Positions 36,232-45,775 of a DNA stretch of 64,000 nt are shown in pieces (position 1 is the first letter of the stretch; each line of letters starts with the position of its first letter). Below the pieces are notes generated by a model, which was not told the DNA's origin, did no database searches, and saw only the letters and a list, made by a program, of their open reading frames with translations. The stretch lies in NCBI RefSeq assembly GCF_006384975.1, contig NZ_CP021645.1:4673501-4737500 (forward strand), given 5' to 3'. The position numbers and the translations under genes were made by a program. This DNA comes from Pseudomonas oryzihabitans (GTDB taxonomy: Bacteria > Pseudomonadota > Gammaproteobacteria > Pseudomonadales > Pseudomonadaceae).

Positions 36232-38868
36232 ATGGTGGAAATCGACGTTCGTCTGCGCGAACAGGTACGTTTGCTAGGTGATCTCCTGGGGCAGACCATC
36301 GCCGACCAGCACGGCGCAGCCTTTCTCGACAAGATCGAGCGGATCCGCAAGGGGGCCAAGGCCGCCCGCGGCGGCTCCGCCGAGGGTGCCCGGCAACTGG
36401 GCGACACCCTCGATACCCTGGCCGAAGACGAGTTGCTGCCGGTGGCCCGGGCCTTCAGCCATTTTCTCAACCTGGCCAACATCGCCGAGGAATACCACCG
36501 TGTCCGCCGCCGCGGCGAAGACGAGGCGCCGCCTTTCGAGGAGCAAGTCCTGCCCGAGTTGCTCAAGCGGCTAGGCGCGGCCGGACATGCCGGCGAGGCG
36601 CTGGTCGCGCGGGTGGCGGCGCTGGATATCGACTTGGTGCTGACCGCCCACCCCACCGAGGTCTCGCGGCGCACCCTGATCCAGAAATACGACGAGATCA
36701 GCACCCAGCTCGCCGCGCTCGACCATCGCGACCTGACCACCGCCGAGGTGGCGGCCATCGAGGCGCGGCTGCGACGGCTGATCGCCGAGGCCTGGCACAC
36801 CGAGGAAATCCGCCGCCAGCGCCCGACGCCGGTGGACGAAGCCAAGTGGGGCTTCGCGGTGATCGAGAATTCGCTCTGGCAGGCGGTACCCAATGTCCTG
36901 CGCAGCCTGGATGCCTGCCTGCAGCAGCAAACCGGTCAGCGCCTGCCACTGAGCGCCGCGCCGCTGCGCTTCTCTTCCTGGATGGGTGGCGACCGCGACG
37001 GCAATCCCAACGTCACTGCCACCGTGACCCGCGAGGTGCTGCTGTTGGCGCGCTGGATGGCGGCGGATCTTTATTTGCGTGACGTCGACCGGCTGGCCGC
37101 GGAGTTGTCCATGCAGGCGGCGAGTCCGGCCTTGCGCGAGCAGGCCGGTGACCACCCCGAACCCTATCGCAAGGTGCTCAAGGTGCTGCGCGAGCGCCTG
37201 CAGATCACCCGCAGCTGGGCCGCCCATGCCATCACCGATCCCCATGCCGGGGCCCGCCACGTCTTGAGCGACAACGCCGAACTGATCGCCTCGCTGCAGC
37301 TGTGCTACGACTCGCTGCAGCACTGTGGCCTCAGCGTCATCGCCGAAGGCTCCCTGCTCGATACCCTGCGGCGGGCACGGACCTTCGGGCTCTATCTGGT
37401 CCGCCTGGACATCCGCCAGGACGCCGCGCGCCATGCCGCGGCTATGGCCGATATCTGCCGCTACCTCGACCTGGGCGACTACGCCGCCTGGAGCGAGGCG
37501 CAGCGCCTGGAGTTCCTGCGCGGCGAGCTGGCCAGTCGGCGTCCCCTGTTGCCCCAGGATGCCGAGCTCGCCGCCGACACCCAGGAAGTGCTCGCCACCT
37601 GTCGCGTCATCGCCGAGTCGCCACCCGCGGCGCTGGGTTCCTACGTCATCTCCATGGCCGGCGCGGCCTCCGATGTCCTCGCCGTGCAACTGTTGCTGCG
37701 CGAGTGCGGAGTGCGCCACCCGATGCGCGTCGTGCCGCTGTTCGAGACCCTCGACGACCTGGACAATGCCGGGACGGCCATCGAAAGCCTGCTGGACCTG
37801 CCCGACTACCGCGAACGCCTGGCCGGTCCCCAGGAGGTCATGATCGGCTACTCGGATTCGGCCAAGGATGCCGGTACCCTGGCCGCCGCCTGGGCCCAGT
37901 ACCGCGCTCAGGAGGCCCTGGTAGAGATCTGCGCCAACCGTGGCGTGGAGCTGCTGTTGTTCCACGGCCGCGGCGGTACCGTGGGCCGCGGCGGTGGTCC
38001 GGCCCATGCCGCCATTCTGTCGCAGCCGCCGGGTTCGGTGGCCGGACGCTTCCGCACCACCGAGCAGGGCGAGATGATCCGCTTCAAGTTCGGCCAACCG
38101 GCCATCGCCGAGCAGAATCTGGCGCTGTACCTGGGCGCCGTGTTGGAAGCCACCTTGCTGCCGCCGCCGGCGCCCGAACCGGCCTGGCGCGAACAGATGG
38201 ATCGCCTCGCCCGCGACAGTCTCCAGTCCTACCGTGGCGTGGTCCGCGAGGACCCGCATTTCGTCACCTATTTCCGCCAGGCCACCCCCGAGCAGGAGCT
38301 GGGTCGCCTGCCCCTGGGCAGCCGTCCGGCGAAGCGCCGCGAAGGTGGCGTGGAAAGCCTCAGGGCCATTCCCTGGATCTTCGCCTGGACCCAGACCCGG
38401 CTGATGCTGCCCGCCTGGCTCGGTTGGGAAGCGGCGCTGGAGCAGGCGGAGCGACGTGGCGAGTCGCCCCTGCTGCGCGAGATGCGCGAGCGCTGGCCGT
38501 TCTTCCAGACCCGCATCGACATGCTGGAAATGGTGCTGGCCAAGGCCGAAGCCGAATTGGCGCGACTCTATGACGAGCGTCTGGTGGAGGCCGAGCTGCA
38601 GGTGCTCGGCAGCCAGTTGCGCGAGCGCCTGCGCCAGGCTGGGATAGCGGTACTGCGCTTGACGGGGCAGGGCGAACTGCTCGAACACAACCCGGAAACC
38701 CTGGTATTCATCGCCGTGCGCAACACCTACCTCGATCCGCTGCATCTGCTGCAGATCGAACTGCTGGCCCGCGCGCGGGCGGCGGGGGAAAGCCAGCCGG
38801 CGGCACTGGACCTGGCGCTGCTGGTGAGCGTGGCCGGGATCGCCGCGGGACTGCGCAATACCGGTTGA
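36232..38868 (+). CDS. ppc: Phosphoenolpyruvate carboxylase
   Basis: This 878-residue enzyme makes oxaloacetate from PEP and bicarbonate. The catalytic motifs are present: [13 protein letters not shown] with His near 140, [13 protein letters not shown] near 535, [14 protein letters not shown] near 580, and a C-terminus ending RNTG as in all PEPCs. ATG 36232 follows GAGGAGCAC and gives the standard N-terminus and length; the 52 codons upstream in the same frame are not family sequence. Confidence 0.97.
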   Translation: MVEIDVRLREQVRLLGDLLGQTIADQHGAAFLDKIERIRKGAKAARGGSAEGARQLGDTLDTLAEDELLPVARAFSHFLNLANIAEEYHRVRRRGEDEAPPFEEQVLPELLKRLGAAGHAGEALVARVAALDIDLVLTAHPTEVSRRTLIQKYDEISTQLAALDHRDLTTAEVAAIEARLRRLIAEAWHTEEIRRQRPTPVDEAKWGFAVIENSLWQAVPNVLRSLDACLQQQTGQRLPLSAAPLRFSSWMGGDRDGNPNVTATVTREVLLLARWMAADLYLRDVDRLAAELSMQAASPALREQAGDHPEPYRKVLKVLRERLQITRSWAAHAITDPHAGARHVLSDNAELIASLQLCYDSLQHCGLSVIAEGSLLDTLRRARTFGLYLVRLDIRQDAARHAAAMADICRYLDLGDYAAWSEAQRLEFLRGELASRRPLLPQDAELAADTQEVLATCRVIAESPPAALGSYVISMAGAASDVLAVQLLLRECGVRHPMRVVPLFETLDDLDNAGTAIESLLDLPDYRERLAGPQEVMIGYSDSAKDAGTLAAAWAQYRAQEALVEICANRGVELLLFHGRGGTVGRGGGPAHAAILSQPPGSVAGRFRTTEQGEMIRFKFGQPAIAEQNLALYLGAVLEATLLPPPAPEPAWREQMDRLARDSLQSYRGVVREDPHFVTYFRQATPEQELGRLPLGSRPAKRREGGVESLRAIPWIFAWTQTRLMLPAWLGWEAALEQAERRGESPLLREMRERWPFFQTRIDMLEMVLAKAEAELARLYDERLVEAELQVLGSQLRERLRQAGIAVLRLTGQGELLEHNPETLVFIAVRNTYLDPLHLLQIELLARARAAGESQPAALDLALLVSVAGIAAGLRNTG

Positions 38869-38937
38869 TACGTAAGGCGCGTCTGCAGGGGCTCTAGGTC
38901 GTAGCGACCGACGCGGCACCTGCGACGCTTGGTAACT

Positions 38938-38965
38938 TGTGCGGCCAGAGAGCGCTGTGTATGGT
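38938..38965 (+). promoter_or_regulatory. Candidate sigma70 promoter for adk
   Basis: TTGTGC (38938-38943), a 16-bp spacer and TATGGT (38960-38965) lie about 93 bp upstream of the adk ATG. The match is partial. Confidence 0.35.
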
Positions 38966-39057
38966 TGGTCCCTTTGGCCGTCTCGTGTCGTCGACAACAA
39001 TCATCGCGACAGCACCCGTGCGGGCTGCCAGTCCGAGACCATTCTAAGGAGCTACAG

Positions 39058-39705
39058 ATGCGCGTAATCCTGCTGGGAGCGCCCGGTGCCGGCAAAGGTA
39101 CTCAGGCCCGGTTCATCACTGAAAAATTTGGCATTCCGCAGGTTTCCACCGGCGACATGCTGCGTGCGGCGGTCAAGGCCGGCACGCCCCTGGGCCTGCA
39201 GGTCAAGGACATCATGGACAGCGGCGGCCTGGTCTCCGACGAGATCATCATCGCCCTGATCAGTGAGCGTATCCTGGAGGCCGATTGCGCCAAGGGTTTC
39301 CTGTTCGACGGCTTCCCGCGGACCATTCCCCAGGCCGAGGCCCTCGAAGCCGCGGGCGTCAAGATCGACCATGTTCTGGAGATCGCCGTCGATGACGAGG
39401 AGATCGTGCAGCGCCTGTCCGGTCGCCGCGTGCACCCGGGCTCGGGCCGCGTCTATCACGTCCAGCACAATCCGCCGAAGGTCGCTGACGTCGACGACCT
39501 GACCGGCGAGCCGCTGGTGCAGCGCGAGGACGATCGCGAAGCCACCATTCGCAAGCGCCTGGAGCTCTACCATTCCCAGACCAAGCCGCTGGTGGACTTC
39601 TACCAGAAACTCGGCGCCGCCCAAGGCACCCCCACCTGCAGCCGCATCGAAGGCGTGGGCTCGGTGGATGCCATCACCGCCAAGGTGCTGAACGCCCTGA
39701 GCTGA
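39058..39705 (+). CDS. adk: Adenylate kinase
   Basis: This 215-residue long-type adenylate kinase interconverts ATP, AMP and ADP. The P-loop GAPGAGKGT is at 7-15, the AMP-binding STGDMLR near 30, the [14 protein letters not shown] signature near 83 and a long LID ([20 protein letters not shown]) without zinc cysteines. AAGGAG lies six bases before the ATG. Confidence 0.98.
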   Translation: MRVILLGAPGAGKGTQARFITEKFGIPQVSTGDMLRAAVKAGTPLGLQVKDIMDSGGLVSDEIIIALISERILEADCAKGFLFDGFPRTIPQAEALEAAGVKIDHVLEIAVDDEEIVQRLSGRRVHPGSGRVYHVQHNPPKVADVDDLTGEPLVQREDDREATIRKRLELYHSQTKPLVDFYQKLGAAQGTPTCSRIEGVGSVDAITAKVLNALS

Positions 39706-39715
39706 TCCCGGCTCC

Positions 39716-39764
39716 GACCGCCTGTGCCTGCAGGCGGTCCCGTTACGACGCCGTCCTGGCGTCG
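39716..39764 (+). terminator. Tandem hairpins after adk, possible terminator
   Basis: GACCGCCTG-TGCCTG-CAGGCGGTC (39716-39739) and CGACGCC-GTCCT-GGCGTCG (39746-39764) are perfect stems just after the adk stop. Neither has a proper T run, so Rho-independent termination is only possible, not shown. Confidence 0.35.
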
Positions 39765-39842
39765 CGACCGATAGGCGGGTCCCCTCGCGTCCCGTCTTGC
39801 TCTAGAATGCGCGGCCTTCCAAACCGTTGCGGATTCGCCCCT

Positions 39843-40526
39843 ATGTCCATCCTGCTCGCCCTCGATACCGCCACCGAAGCCTGCTCGGTCGCCTTGCATC
39901 TGGGCGACGAGATCATCCACCGCTACGAGATCGCCCCGCGCCTGCATGCCCAGCGGGTCCTGCCCATGGTGCAGGAGGTGCTCGCCGAGGCCGGCATGGC
40001 GCTGTCGCAAGTGGACGCCATCGCCTTCGGTCGTGGTCCCGGCGCCTTCACCGGGGTCCGCATCGCCATCGGCGTGGTCCAAGGCCTGGCCTTCGGGCTG
40101 GAGCGACCGGTGCTGCCGGTTTCCAATCTGGCGATCATCGCCCAGCGCGCCTGGCGCGAGCGGGGCGTCACCCAGGTGGCTGCTGCCATCGATGCGCGTA
40201 TGGACGAGGTCTATTGGGGCTGCTATCGCCTGGTAGAAGACGCCATGGTGCTGGCGGGCGCGGAGGCCGTGCTGGCGCCCGAAGCCATCGCCTTGCCCGA
40301 CGCTGCCGCTGGCGATTGGTTCGGCGCCGGCACCGGTTGGGGTTACGTGGGCCGCATGGCCCTGCCGCTGACCGAGGTGGATGCCACCTTGCTGCCCCAT
40401 GCCCGCGATCTGGCGGTCCTGGCGGCCAGTGCCTGGCAGCGTGGCGAAGCCGCGGCAGCGGAGTCCGAGGCGGCGCAACCGGTCTATCTGCGTGACCGGG
40501 TCGCCACTCCCAAGACGCCGGTCTGA
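39843..40526 (+). CDS. tsaB: tRNA t6A biosynthesis protein TsaB
   Basis: This 227-residue ASKHA-fold partner of TsaD is needed for N6-threonylcarbamoyladenosine at position 37 of tRNAs. It begins SILLALDTATEACSVAL and carries GRGPGAFTGVRIAIGVVQGLAF near 63-84, the family signature. ATG 39843 was chosen on family N-terminus. A TAGAAT at 39803-39808 is the probable -10. Confidence 0.94.
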   Translation: MSILLALDTATEACSVALHLGDEIIHRYEIAPRLHAQRVLPMVQEVLAEAGMALSQVDAIAFGRGPGAFTGVRIAIGVVQGLAFGLERPVLPVSNLAIIAQRAWRERGVTQVAAAIDARMDEVYWGCYRLVEDAMVLAGAEAVLAPEAIALPDAAAGDWFGAGTGWGYVGRMALPLTEVDATLLPHARDLAVLAASAWQRGEAAAAESEAAQPVYLRDRVATPKTPV

Positions 40527-40664
40527 ATCCGTGGAACCGGGAGACGGTGATGGCCTCTCTAAGCACTGGAGGCCACTCGTCCACTGTTCGTGACGGACGT
40601 CCGGCCCCTGATTGCCTTAGATCTCGGCCCTACCTAGAGTAGCGGCATCCGTTCAGGACCTGCC

Positions 40665-41024
40665 ATGCGCATCGACAGCGGTTTTTCCTCCTCTGCCTAC
40701 CCCCTGAATCGTTCCTCGCGCGCGGTCACGCCCGTTCGCGAGGTGGCGAGGGATGAGGACGCCCGCCAGAACGCCATCGCCAAGGATGCCGCAGGCAACG
40801 CCCAAGCCCAGGTCGCCCCCGTGCGCCGGGTCGAGGCCGCTGCCGCCACCGATAGCGGCGATGCCGGCGCCAATGGCCTGGTGCTCAGCGAACGCGAAGG
40901 CCGCTTCGCCAGCAACCTCACCGCCCGCGCCCAGCAGGCCCTGGCCAGCTACGGTAGCACCGCCACCCTGGGTGCCGAGCCTAACGGGTCCTCCAGTGTC
41001 GTGGGCCTCGATCTCTACGCCTGA
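40665..41024 (+). CDS. Hypothetical protein, low-complexity Ala-rich
   Basis: This 119-residue protein begins MRIDSGFSSSAYPLNRSSRAV. It has an Ala/Gln-rich middle and a short helical stretch (SEREGRFASNLTARAQQALASYG) near 74-96. No signal peptide or known domain is visible. AGGA precedes the ATG, and its stop overlaps the next start (TGATG), so it is probably cotranslated with the DUF72 gene. Confidence 0.65.
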   Translation: MRIDSGFSSSAYPLNRSSRAVTPVREVARDEDARQNAIAKDAAGNAQAQVAPVRRVEAAAATDSGDAGANGLVLSEREGRFASNLTARAQQALASYGSTATLGAEPNGSSSVVGLDLYA

Positions 41025-41881
41025 TGCTGCCGTATTTCCTCGGTTGTCCCTCCTGGAACGATAACGCCTGGCGCGAGAGCCTCTACCACGGCCTGCGGCC
41101 CGCCGAGTTCCTGCCGCGCTATGCCCAGGTGTTCAACGCCGTAGAGGGCAACACCACCCTCTACGCCTGGCCGTCGGCGGACAAGATCCGTCATTGGGCC
41201 GAGGTGATGCCGGCGGGTTTTCGCTTCTGCGCCAAGTTTCCCCAGGACATCAGCCATGCCGATGATCTGCGGGTACAGCTCTCCAGTGCTCGTACCTTCA
41301 TCGAGCTGCTGGCGCCCCTGGGCGAGCGGGCCAGCCCCCTGTGGCTGCAGTTACCGCGTCGCTTCGGCCCGGATCGGCTGGCTGAGCTCAAGGTATTCCT
41401 CGAAGCCCTGGCGCCGCGTCGCGCCCTGGCGGTGGAGGTCCGTCACCTGGCCTTCTTCGACAAGGGCGACACCGAGCGGGCGCTCAATCGCCTGCTCCTG
41501 GAACTAGGTGTGGAACGCATCGGCCTGGATTCCGCCGCGCTGTTCAGCGCCGACCCGAGCGATCCGGCGGTACGCCTGGCGCAGTCCAAGAAGCCCCGCG
41601 TTCCGGCCCGCGCCCTGGCCTTCAGCGACCATCCCCAGGTGCGCTTCATCGGTCGCCTGGAGCTGGCCGCCAACGACTATTACCTGGCGAAGTGGGTTAC
41701 CCGGGTCGCTGACTGGATCGAAGCAGGCAAGGTGCCCTACGTCTTCCTGCATACCCCGGACAATCGCCAGGCGCCCGAACTGGCCCTGAGATTCCACGCC
41801 CAGTTGCGCGAGCAGCTGCCCGGCTTACCCGAACTGCCCGAGCTGAGTACTGCCAACACCGAGCAACTCGGCCTGCTGTAA
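41024..41881 (+). CDS. DUF72 domain protein
   Basis: This 285-residue TIM-barrel protein of the YecE/DUF72 family starts MLPYFLGCPSWNDNAWRESLY and has FNAVEGNTTLYAWP and FRFCAKFPQDISH typical of the family. Biochemical role unknown. It overlaps the preceding gene by one base. Its TAA stop is the first base of an inverted-repeat-ended element (next entry). Confidence 0.85.
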   Translation: MLPYFLGCPSWNDNAWRESLYHGLRPAEFLPRYAQVFNAVEGNTTLYAWPSADKIRHWAEVMPAGFRFCAKFPQDISHADDLRVQLSSARTFIELLAPLGERASPLWLQLPRRFGPDRLAELKVFLEALAPRRALAVEVRHLAFFDKGDTERALNRLLLELGVERIGLDSAALFSADPSDPAVRLAQSKKPRVPARALAFSDHPQVRFIGRLELAANDYYLAKWVTRVADWIEAGKVPYVFLHTPDNRQAPELALRFHAQLREQLPGLPELPELSTANTEQLGLL

Positions 41882-42082
41882 GAGCCTATCCAAAGTCTGC
41901 TGCGCGTCGGCCGAACGGCGTTGAACGGACCCTGGAAGGCCAGCCCCGCCTGGACGGCCCCGTCGGAATACTCATTTACCACTCGTAAACTCGTTCGCGA
42001 GCCCGGTCCGCTTCCTCAGGTGTTTTCGTGGGGCCGCCTAGGCCTTGTTTGGCGCTAGCTCGCGAGACTTTGAACAGGCTCT
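41881..42082. mobile_element. MITE-like element of about 202 bp with 18-bp terminal inverted repeats
   Basis: The left end AGAGCCTATCCAAAGTCT (41881-41898) and the right end AGACTTTGAACAGGCTCT (42065-42082) are inverted repeats matching at 15 of 18 positions. The inside has no credible ORF and contains short palindromic pieces. CCTGCTG occurs just outside both ends (41872-41878 and 42087-42093) but not flush, so a target duplication is doubtful. The element fills most of the 304-bp gap before the extensin-like gene. I see no second copy in the window. Confidence 0.6.
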
Positions 42083-42185
42083 GGAGCCTGCTGATCCGAT
42101 ACGTTTGGCGACGTTTTTCCCCGGCATTCCCAAAGGCCGTTCCGGTCTCAAACCCTATCGTCCCCGCGAATCCTGCCGGCGCTCC

Positions 42186-42887
42186 ATGAAAGCCAGACAC
42201 CTGCTCGGTCTCGTCATCCTGCTCTATGGCGGCCTGCATACCGCCTTCGACCAGGGCTGGCTGCGCATCCCGCCGGCCTATAACCCCTGGGCGCCGCTGG
42301 ACATCCAGGCACCGACCAACCCCGTCACCCGACTCAAGCTCTGGCGCCTGCAGGCCGATGCCGACTACTGCGCGGCCTCCCTGGCCAGCTCGGCGCTCAG
42401 CTATCACGAATTGCGTGGCAATCCCGGTTCGGCCGATTGCCCGCTGGAGCGCGCGGTGCGCATCCAGCGTGGCGAAGGGGTACGGCTGAGCGGTAGTTTC
42501 ATCGCCAGTTGCCCGCTGGCAGTGAGCTTCGCGCTGTTCGAGCGGCAGGCGCTGCAACCGGCCGCCGAGGCGGTCTATGGGCAGCGGGTGGCCGAGGTGG
42601 AGCACTATGGCAGCTTCGCCTGTCGCAACGTCTATGGCAGGGCCAGTGGGCGGCGCAGCCAGCATGCCAGCGCCAATGCACTCGATATCGCCGGCCTGCG
42701 CCTGGCCGACGGCCGCCGGATCACGGTCGCGCGCGACTGGAACGGCGATCCCCAGGCGCAGCGCTTTTTGCGCCAGGTACGCGACGGCGCCTGCCGCTCC
42801 TTCAATACCACCTTGGGACCGGAGTACAACGCCGCACACCGCGATCATTTCCACGTCGACATGGGTGGCTTTCGCGTCTGTCGGTAG
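42186..42887 (+). CDS. Extensin-like family protein, probable periplasmic
   Basis: This 233-residue protein has a short N-terminal hydrophobic segment (5-20) and a C-terminal extensin-like domain: [30 protein letters not shown] near 140-170 and [19 protein letters not shown] at the end. The two His/Asp clusters resemble zinc-binding D,D-peptidase folds, so a cell-wall role is plausible. ATG 42186 gives the hydrophobic start; the upstream open frame runs into the MITE-like element. Confidence 0.8.
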   Translation: MKARHLLGLVILLYGGLHTAFDQGWLRIPPAYNPWAPLDIQAPTNPVTRLKLWRLQADADYCAASLASSALSYHELRGNPGSADCPLERAVRIQRGEGVRLSGSFIASCPLAVSFALFERQALQPAAEAVYGQRVAEVEHYGSFACRNVYGRASGRRSQHASANALDIAGLRLADGRRITVARDWNGDPQAQRFLRQVRDGACRSFNTTLGPEYNAAHRDHFHVDMGGFRVCR

Positions 42888-42918
42888 AATGACCGGTCTT
42901 TCCGTCAGCGAGTCGCCC

Positions 42919-43701
42919 ATGTCCACCGTCAGTCCCTCACTCATCGTCGAAGCCCTGGAACCTGCCTTCAGCGAGGCTGCTGCCGCCTGGGCGGTGCGCC
43001 TTGGGCTGTCCCTGGGCACGGCGGCTACCGAGGATTTCGCGGTGCAGGTGGGCGCCCAGGGACTGCAACTGGTCCAGCGGGGCCCGGATGCACCGGGCCC
43101 GGTGCGGGTGGATTTCGTCGAGGGCGCCGCGGCGCACCGGCGCAAGTTCGGCGGCGGTGCCGGCCAGATGATCGCCAAGGCGGTCGGTGTGGGGCCGGGC
43201 GTGCGACCGCGCGTCCTGGATGCCACCGCCGGGCTGGGCCGCGACGGCTTCGTGCTGGCCACCCTGGGCTGCCAGGTGATCCTGGTGGAGCGTCAGCCGC
43301 TGATCGCTGCCCTGCTCGAAGACGGCCTGGCCCGCGCGGCGCGGGACTTCGAGGCAGCCGGTATCGTCGCCCTGATGACCCTGGTACAGGCCGACTCCAC
43401 CGCCTATCTGCAAGGCGGGGAGGGCGAGGCACCCGAGGTGATCTACCTGGACCCCATGTTCCCGCACCGCGACAAGAGCGCCCTGGTGAAGAAGGAAATG
43501 CGCCTGTTCCGGCCGCTGGTGGGCGACGACCTGGACGCCCCGGCACTGCTCGCCGCGGCCCTCGCGCGCGCCACCCATCGGGTGGTGGTCAAGCGCCCGC
43601 GCAAGGCGCCCCCCATCGAAGGCGCCAAGCCCGGCTACGTGTTGGAGGGCAAGTCCAGCCGCTACGATATCTACCCGAAGAAGAGCTTCAAAACTGCTTG
43701 A
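42919..43701 (+). CDS. rsmJ: 16S rRNA (guanine1516-N2)-methyltransferase
   Basis: This 260-residue SAM-dependent methyltransferase has [17 protein letters not shown] near 75-90, the SAM loop [19 protein letters not shown] near 100-118, and [22 protein letters not shown], the RsmJ-specific catalytic segment near 172-193. ATG 42919 is preferred over 42889, which lies within 5 bp of the previous stop and lacks a ribosome site. Confidence 0.92.
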   Translation: MSTVSPSLIVEALEPAFSEAAAAWAVRLGLSLGTAATEDFAVQVGAQGLQLVQRGPDAPGPVRVDFVEGAAAHRRKFGGGAGQMIAKAVGVGPGVRPRVLDATAGLGRDGFVLATLGCQVILVERQPLIAALLEDGLARAARDFEAAGIVALMTLVQADSTAYLQGGEGEAPEVIYLDPMFPHRDKSALVKKEMRLFRPLVGDDLDAPALLAAALARATHRVVVKRPRKAPPIEGAKPGYVLEGKSSRYDIYPKKSFKTA

Positions 43702-43703
43702 AT

Positions 43704-43744
43704 GAAAAAGCCCGCGGGCGGAAAAGGCTTCCGGCCGCGGGCTT
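43704..43744. terminator. Terminator shared by tctCBA (minus) and rsmJ (plus)
   Basis: AAGCCCGCGG and CCGCGGGCTT form a perfect 10-bp stem around a 17-base loop. Read on the minus strand it is followed by TTTTTC, so it is a good terminator for the tct operon. On the plus strand the T run is minimal. Confidence 0.75.
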
Positions 43745-43758
43745 GATCTGCCGCTACG

Positions 43759-45267
43759 TCAGACGGTAGCGGCCTTGAGCGCGCGACGCTTGCGCCAGGT
43801 GCGATAGAAGGGCAGGGCCACCATCAGGATGCAGACGATCCAGATGGCCTGGCTGATGCCGCTCTGCCAGAGGATGCCCATGTCGCCGTTGGAGATCGAC
43901 AGGGCGCGTCTCAGGCTCTGCTCCATCAGCTCGCCGAGGATGAAGCCCAGCAGCAGCGGCGACAGCGGGAAATCCAGCTTGCGCATGATGTAGCCGAAGA
44001 TGCCCACGCAGACCATCAGCACCAGGTCGAAGGTGGTGGCGTGCACCGCATAGACGCCGATGCCGGTGATGATGGCGATGGCGGGGGCCAGCGACCAGTT
44101 CGGTACCTCGAGGATCTTGGTGAACATCTTCACCATGGGCACGTTGAGGATCAGCAGCATCACGTTGGCGATGAATAGCGAGGCGATCAGGCCCCACACC
44201 AGATTCGGCTCGTTCTGGAACAGCAGCGGACCGGGGGTGATGTTGTAGAGGGTCAGGGCGCCGATCATCACCGCGGTGGTGCCCGAGCCGGGGATGCCCA
44301 GGGTCAGCATGGGAATCATGTTGCCGCACACCGCCGCGCCGATGGCGGTTTCCGGCGCTGCCAGGCCGCGCAGATCGCCCTTGCCGAACTTGCCATCGGC
44401 ACCGGCCATGCGCTTCTCGGTGGTGTAGGCCAGGGCACTGGCCAGGGTCGCGCCGGCACCTGGCAGCACGCCGATGATGAAGCCGCTCACCGAGCTGCGC
44501 AGGTTGACCATGAACACGCTGCGCGCTTCCCGCACGTTGAACAGCATGCGTCCGGTGGCCTTGACCGCGACCTGGCCATGATGGGTCTGTTCCAGCAGCA
44601 GGAGCAGCTCGCTCACCGAGAACAGACCCAGCACCAGGATCACGAAGTCGATGCCGTCGGCCAGGTGCACGTTATCGAAGGTGAAGCGATAGACGCCGCT
44701 GTTGGCATCGATGCCCACGGAGGCGATGGCCAGGCCGAAGAGGGCGGCGACCAGGGTTTTCACCGGTTTTTCGGCGGCCATGCCGGAGAGGCTGAGGATG
44801 GCCAGGGCCATCAGCGCGAAGTATTCCGCCGGACCAAAGGCGATCGCCCATTTCGCCAGCAGCGGCGAGAACAGCACCATGCCGCAGGTGGCGATGAAGG
44901 CGCCGATGAAGGAACTCCAGGCCGACAGCGACAGGGCGACGCCGGCCAGGCCTTGGCGGGCCAGCGGGTAGCCGTCCAGACAGGTCATCATGGTCGCGGC
45001 TTCGCCGGGGATGTTCAGCAGGATCGAGGAGATCCGGCCGCCGTACTCACAACCGAGATAGACCGCGGCCAGGAGGATGAGCGAGGTCTCCGGCGGCAGG
45101 CCCAGGGCGAAGGCCACCGGGATCAGCAGGGCGATGCCGTTGATCGGGCCGAGGCCCGGCAGCAGGCCCACCACGGTGCCGATCAGGGTGCCGATCAGTG
45201 CCACGATCAGGTTGGTGGGGGTCAGGGCGACGCCGAAGCCCTGCATCAGAAAGTTCAGGGTATCCAT
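43759..45267 (-). CDS. tctA: Tripartite tricarboxylate transporter, large membrane subunit
   Basis: This 502-residue protein with about eleven or twelve hydrophobic segments is the TctA permease. The duplicated glycine-rich motif appears as GLLPGLGPINGIALLIP near 33-49 and GVLPGAGATLASALAY near 260-275. ATG 45267 follows GGAGGG at proper spacing one base after the tctB stop, so translation is coupled. Confidence 0.95.
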   Translation of the reverse strand: MDTLNFLMQGFGVALTPTNLIVALIGTLIGTVVGLLPGLGPINGIALLIPVAFALGLPPETSLILLAAVYLGCEYGGRISSILLNIPGEAATMMTCLDGYPLARQGLAGVALSLSAWSSFIGAFIATCGMVLFSPLLAKWAIAFGPAEYFALMALAILSLSGMAAEKPVKTLVAALFGLAIASVGIDANSGVYRFTFDNVHLADGIDFVILVLGLFSVSELLLLLEQTHHGQVAVKATGRMLFNVREARSVFMVNLRSSVSGFIIGVLPGAGATLASALAYTTEKRMAGADGKFGKGDLRGLAAPETAIGAAVCGNMIPMLTLGIPGSGTTAVMIGALTLYNITPGPLLFQNEPNLVWGLIASLFIANVMLLILNVPMVKMFTKILEVPNWSLAPAIAIITGIGVYAVHATTFDLVLMVCVGIFGYIMRKLDFPLSPLLLGFILGELMEQSLRRALSISNGDMGILWQSGISQAIWIVCILMVALPFYRTWRKRRALKAATV

Positions 45268-45268
45268 G

Positions 45269-45727
45269 TCAGCCCTCCAGGAATTCCAGCACGCCAAGGG
45301 GCAGGGGGACTTCCATCACCCGATCGAACAGCACGTAGAGACCCACGGCGAGCAGCAGGCTGACCAGGGCGCAGGGCACCAGCCGGCCGCCATAAAGCAA
45401 GCCGCAGAGGGTGGCGGTGATGAAGGCGCTCAGCGGAAAGCCCAGCGGTTGGAAGGTCAGGGCGTAGCCCAGCAGGATGGCGCAGCAGGCCACCACCTTG
45501 CGCAGCGACGAGGCGTCGAGCGGCTTCTGGTCCTCGCCATCGCCGATCGGCGTGGGGCGGATGATCAGATAGGCCAGGCCCAGGCTCATCAGGCCGAACA
45601 TCAGCATCGGATAGGCCCGCGGGCCCACCGGCTCGTAGGAAAAGGGCGCCTGGTAATCCCGGGCGATGAACAGCATGACGAGCCCGGCCACCAGCCAGAC
45701 CGCCATGAAGGCGCGTTGGAAGATCAT
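45269..45727 (-). CDS. tctB: Tripartite tricarboxylate transporter, small membrane subunit
   Basis: This 152-residue protein has four hydrophobic helices (about 8-24, 38-58, 80-98 and 110-137) as in TctB. It is sandwiched between the binding protein and the large permease in the standard C-B-A order. Confidence 0.9.
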   Translation of the reverse strand: MIFQRAFMAVWLVAGLVMLFIARDYQAPFSYEPVGPRAYPMLMFGLMSLGLAYLIIRPTPIGDGEDQKPLDASSLRKVVACCAILLGYALTFQPLGFPLSAFITATLCGLLYGGRLVPCALVSLLLAVGLYVLFDRVMEVPLPLGVLEFLEG

Positions 45728-45742
45728 GTCGACATCCTCGAA

Positions 45743-45760
45743 GGCGCCCGGAGGGGCGCC
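45743..45760 (-). promoter_or_regulatory. Intercistronic hairpin between tctC and tctB
   Basis: GGCGCCC-GGAG-GGGCGCC is a perfect 7-bp stem with a 4-base loop in the 48-bp gap between tctC and tctB, without a T run. It could stabilise the tctC message and lower downstream expression, giving more binding protein than permease. Confidence 0.45.
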
Positions 45761-45775
45761 AGGGGCGGGGGCTCG

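Noticed and set aside
41872..42093. CCTGCTG copies flanking the 202-bp element as a target-site duplication
   Set aside because: They are two and four bases away from the inverted-repeat ends rather than flush, and the right copy has a different context.
42889..42918. ATG 42889 as rsmJ start
   Set aside because: It has no ribosome site and lies within 5 bp of the previous stop; ATG 42919 fits family length better.
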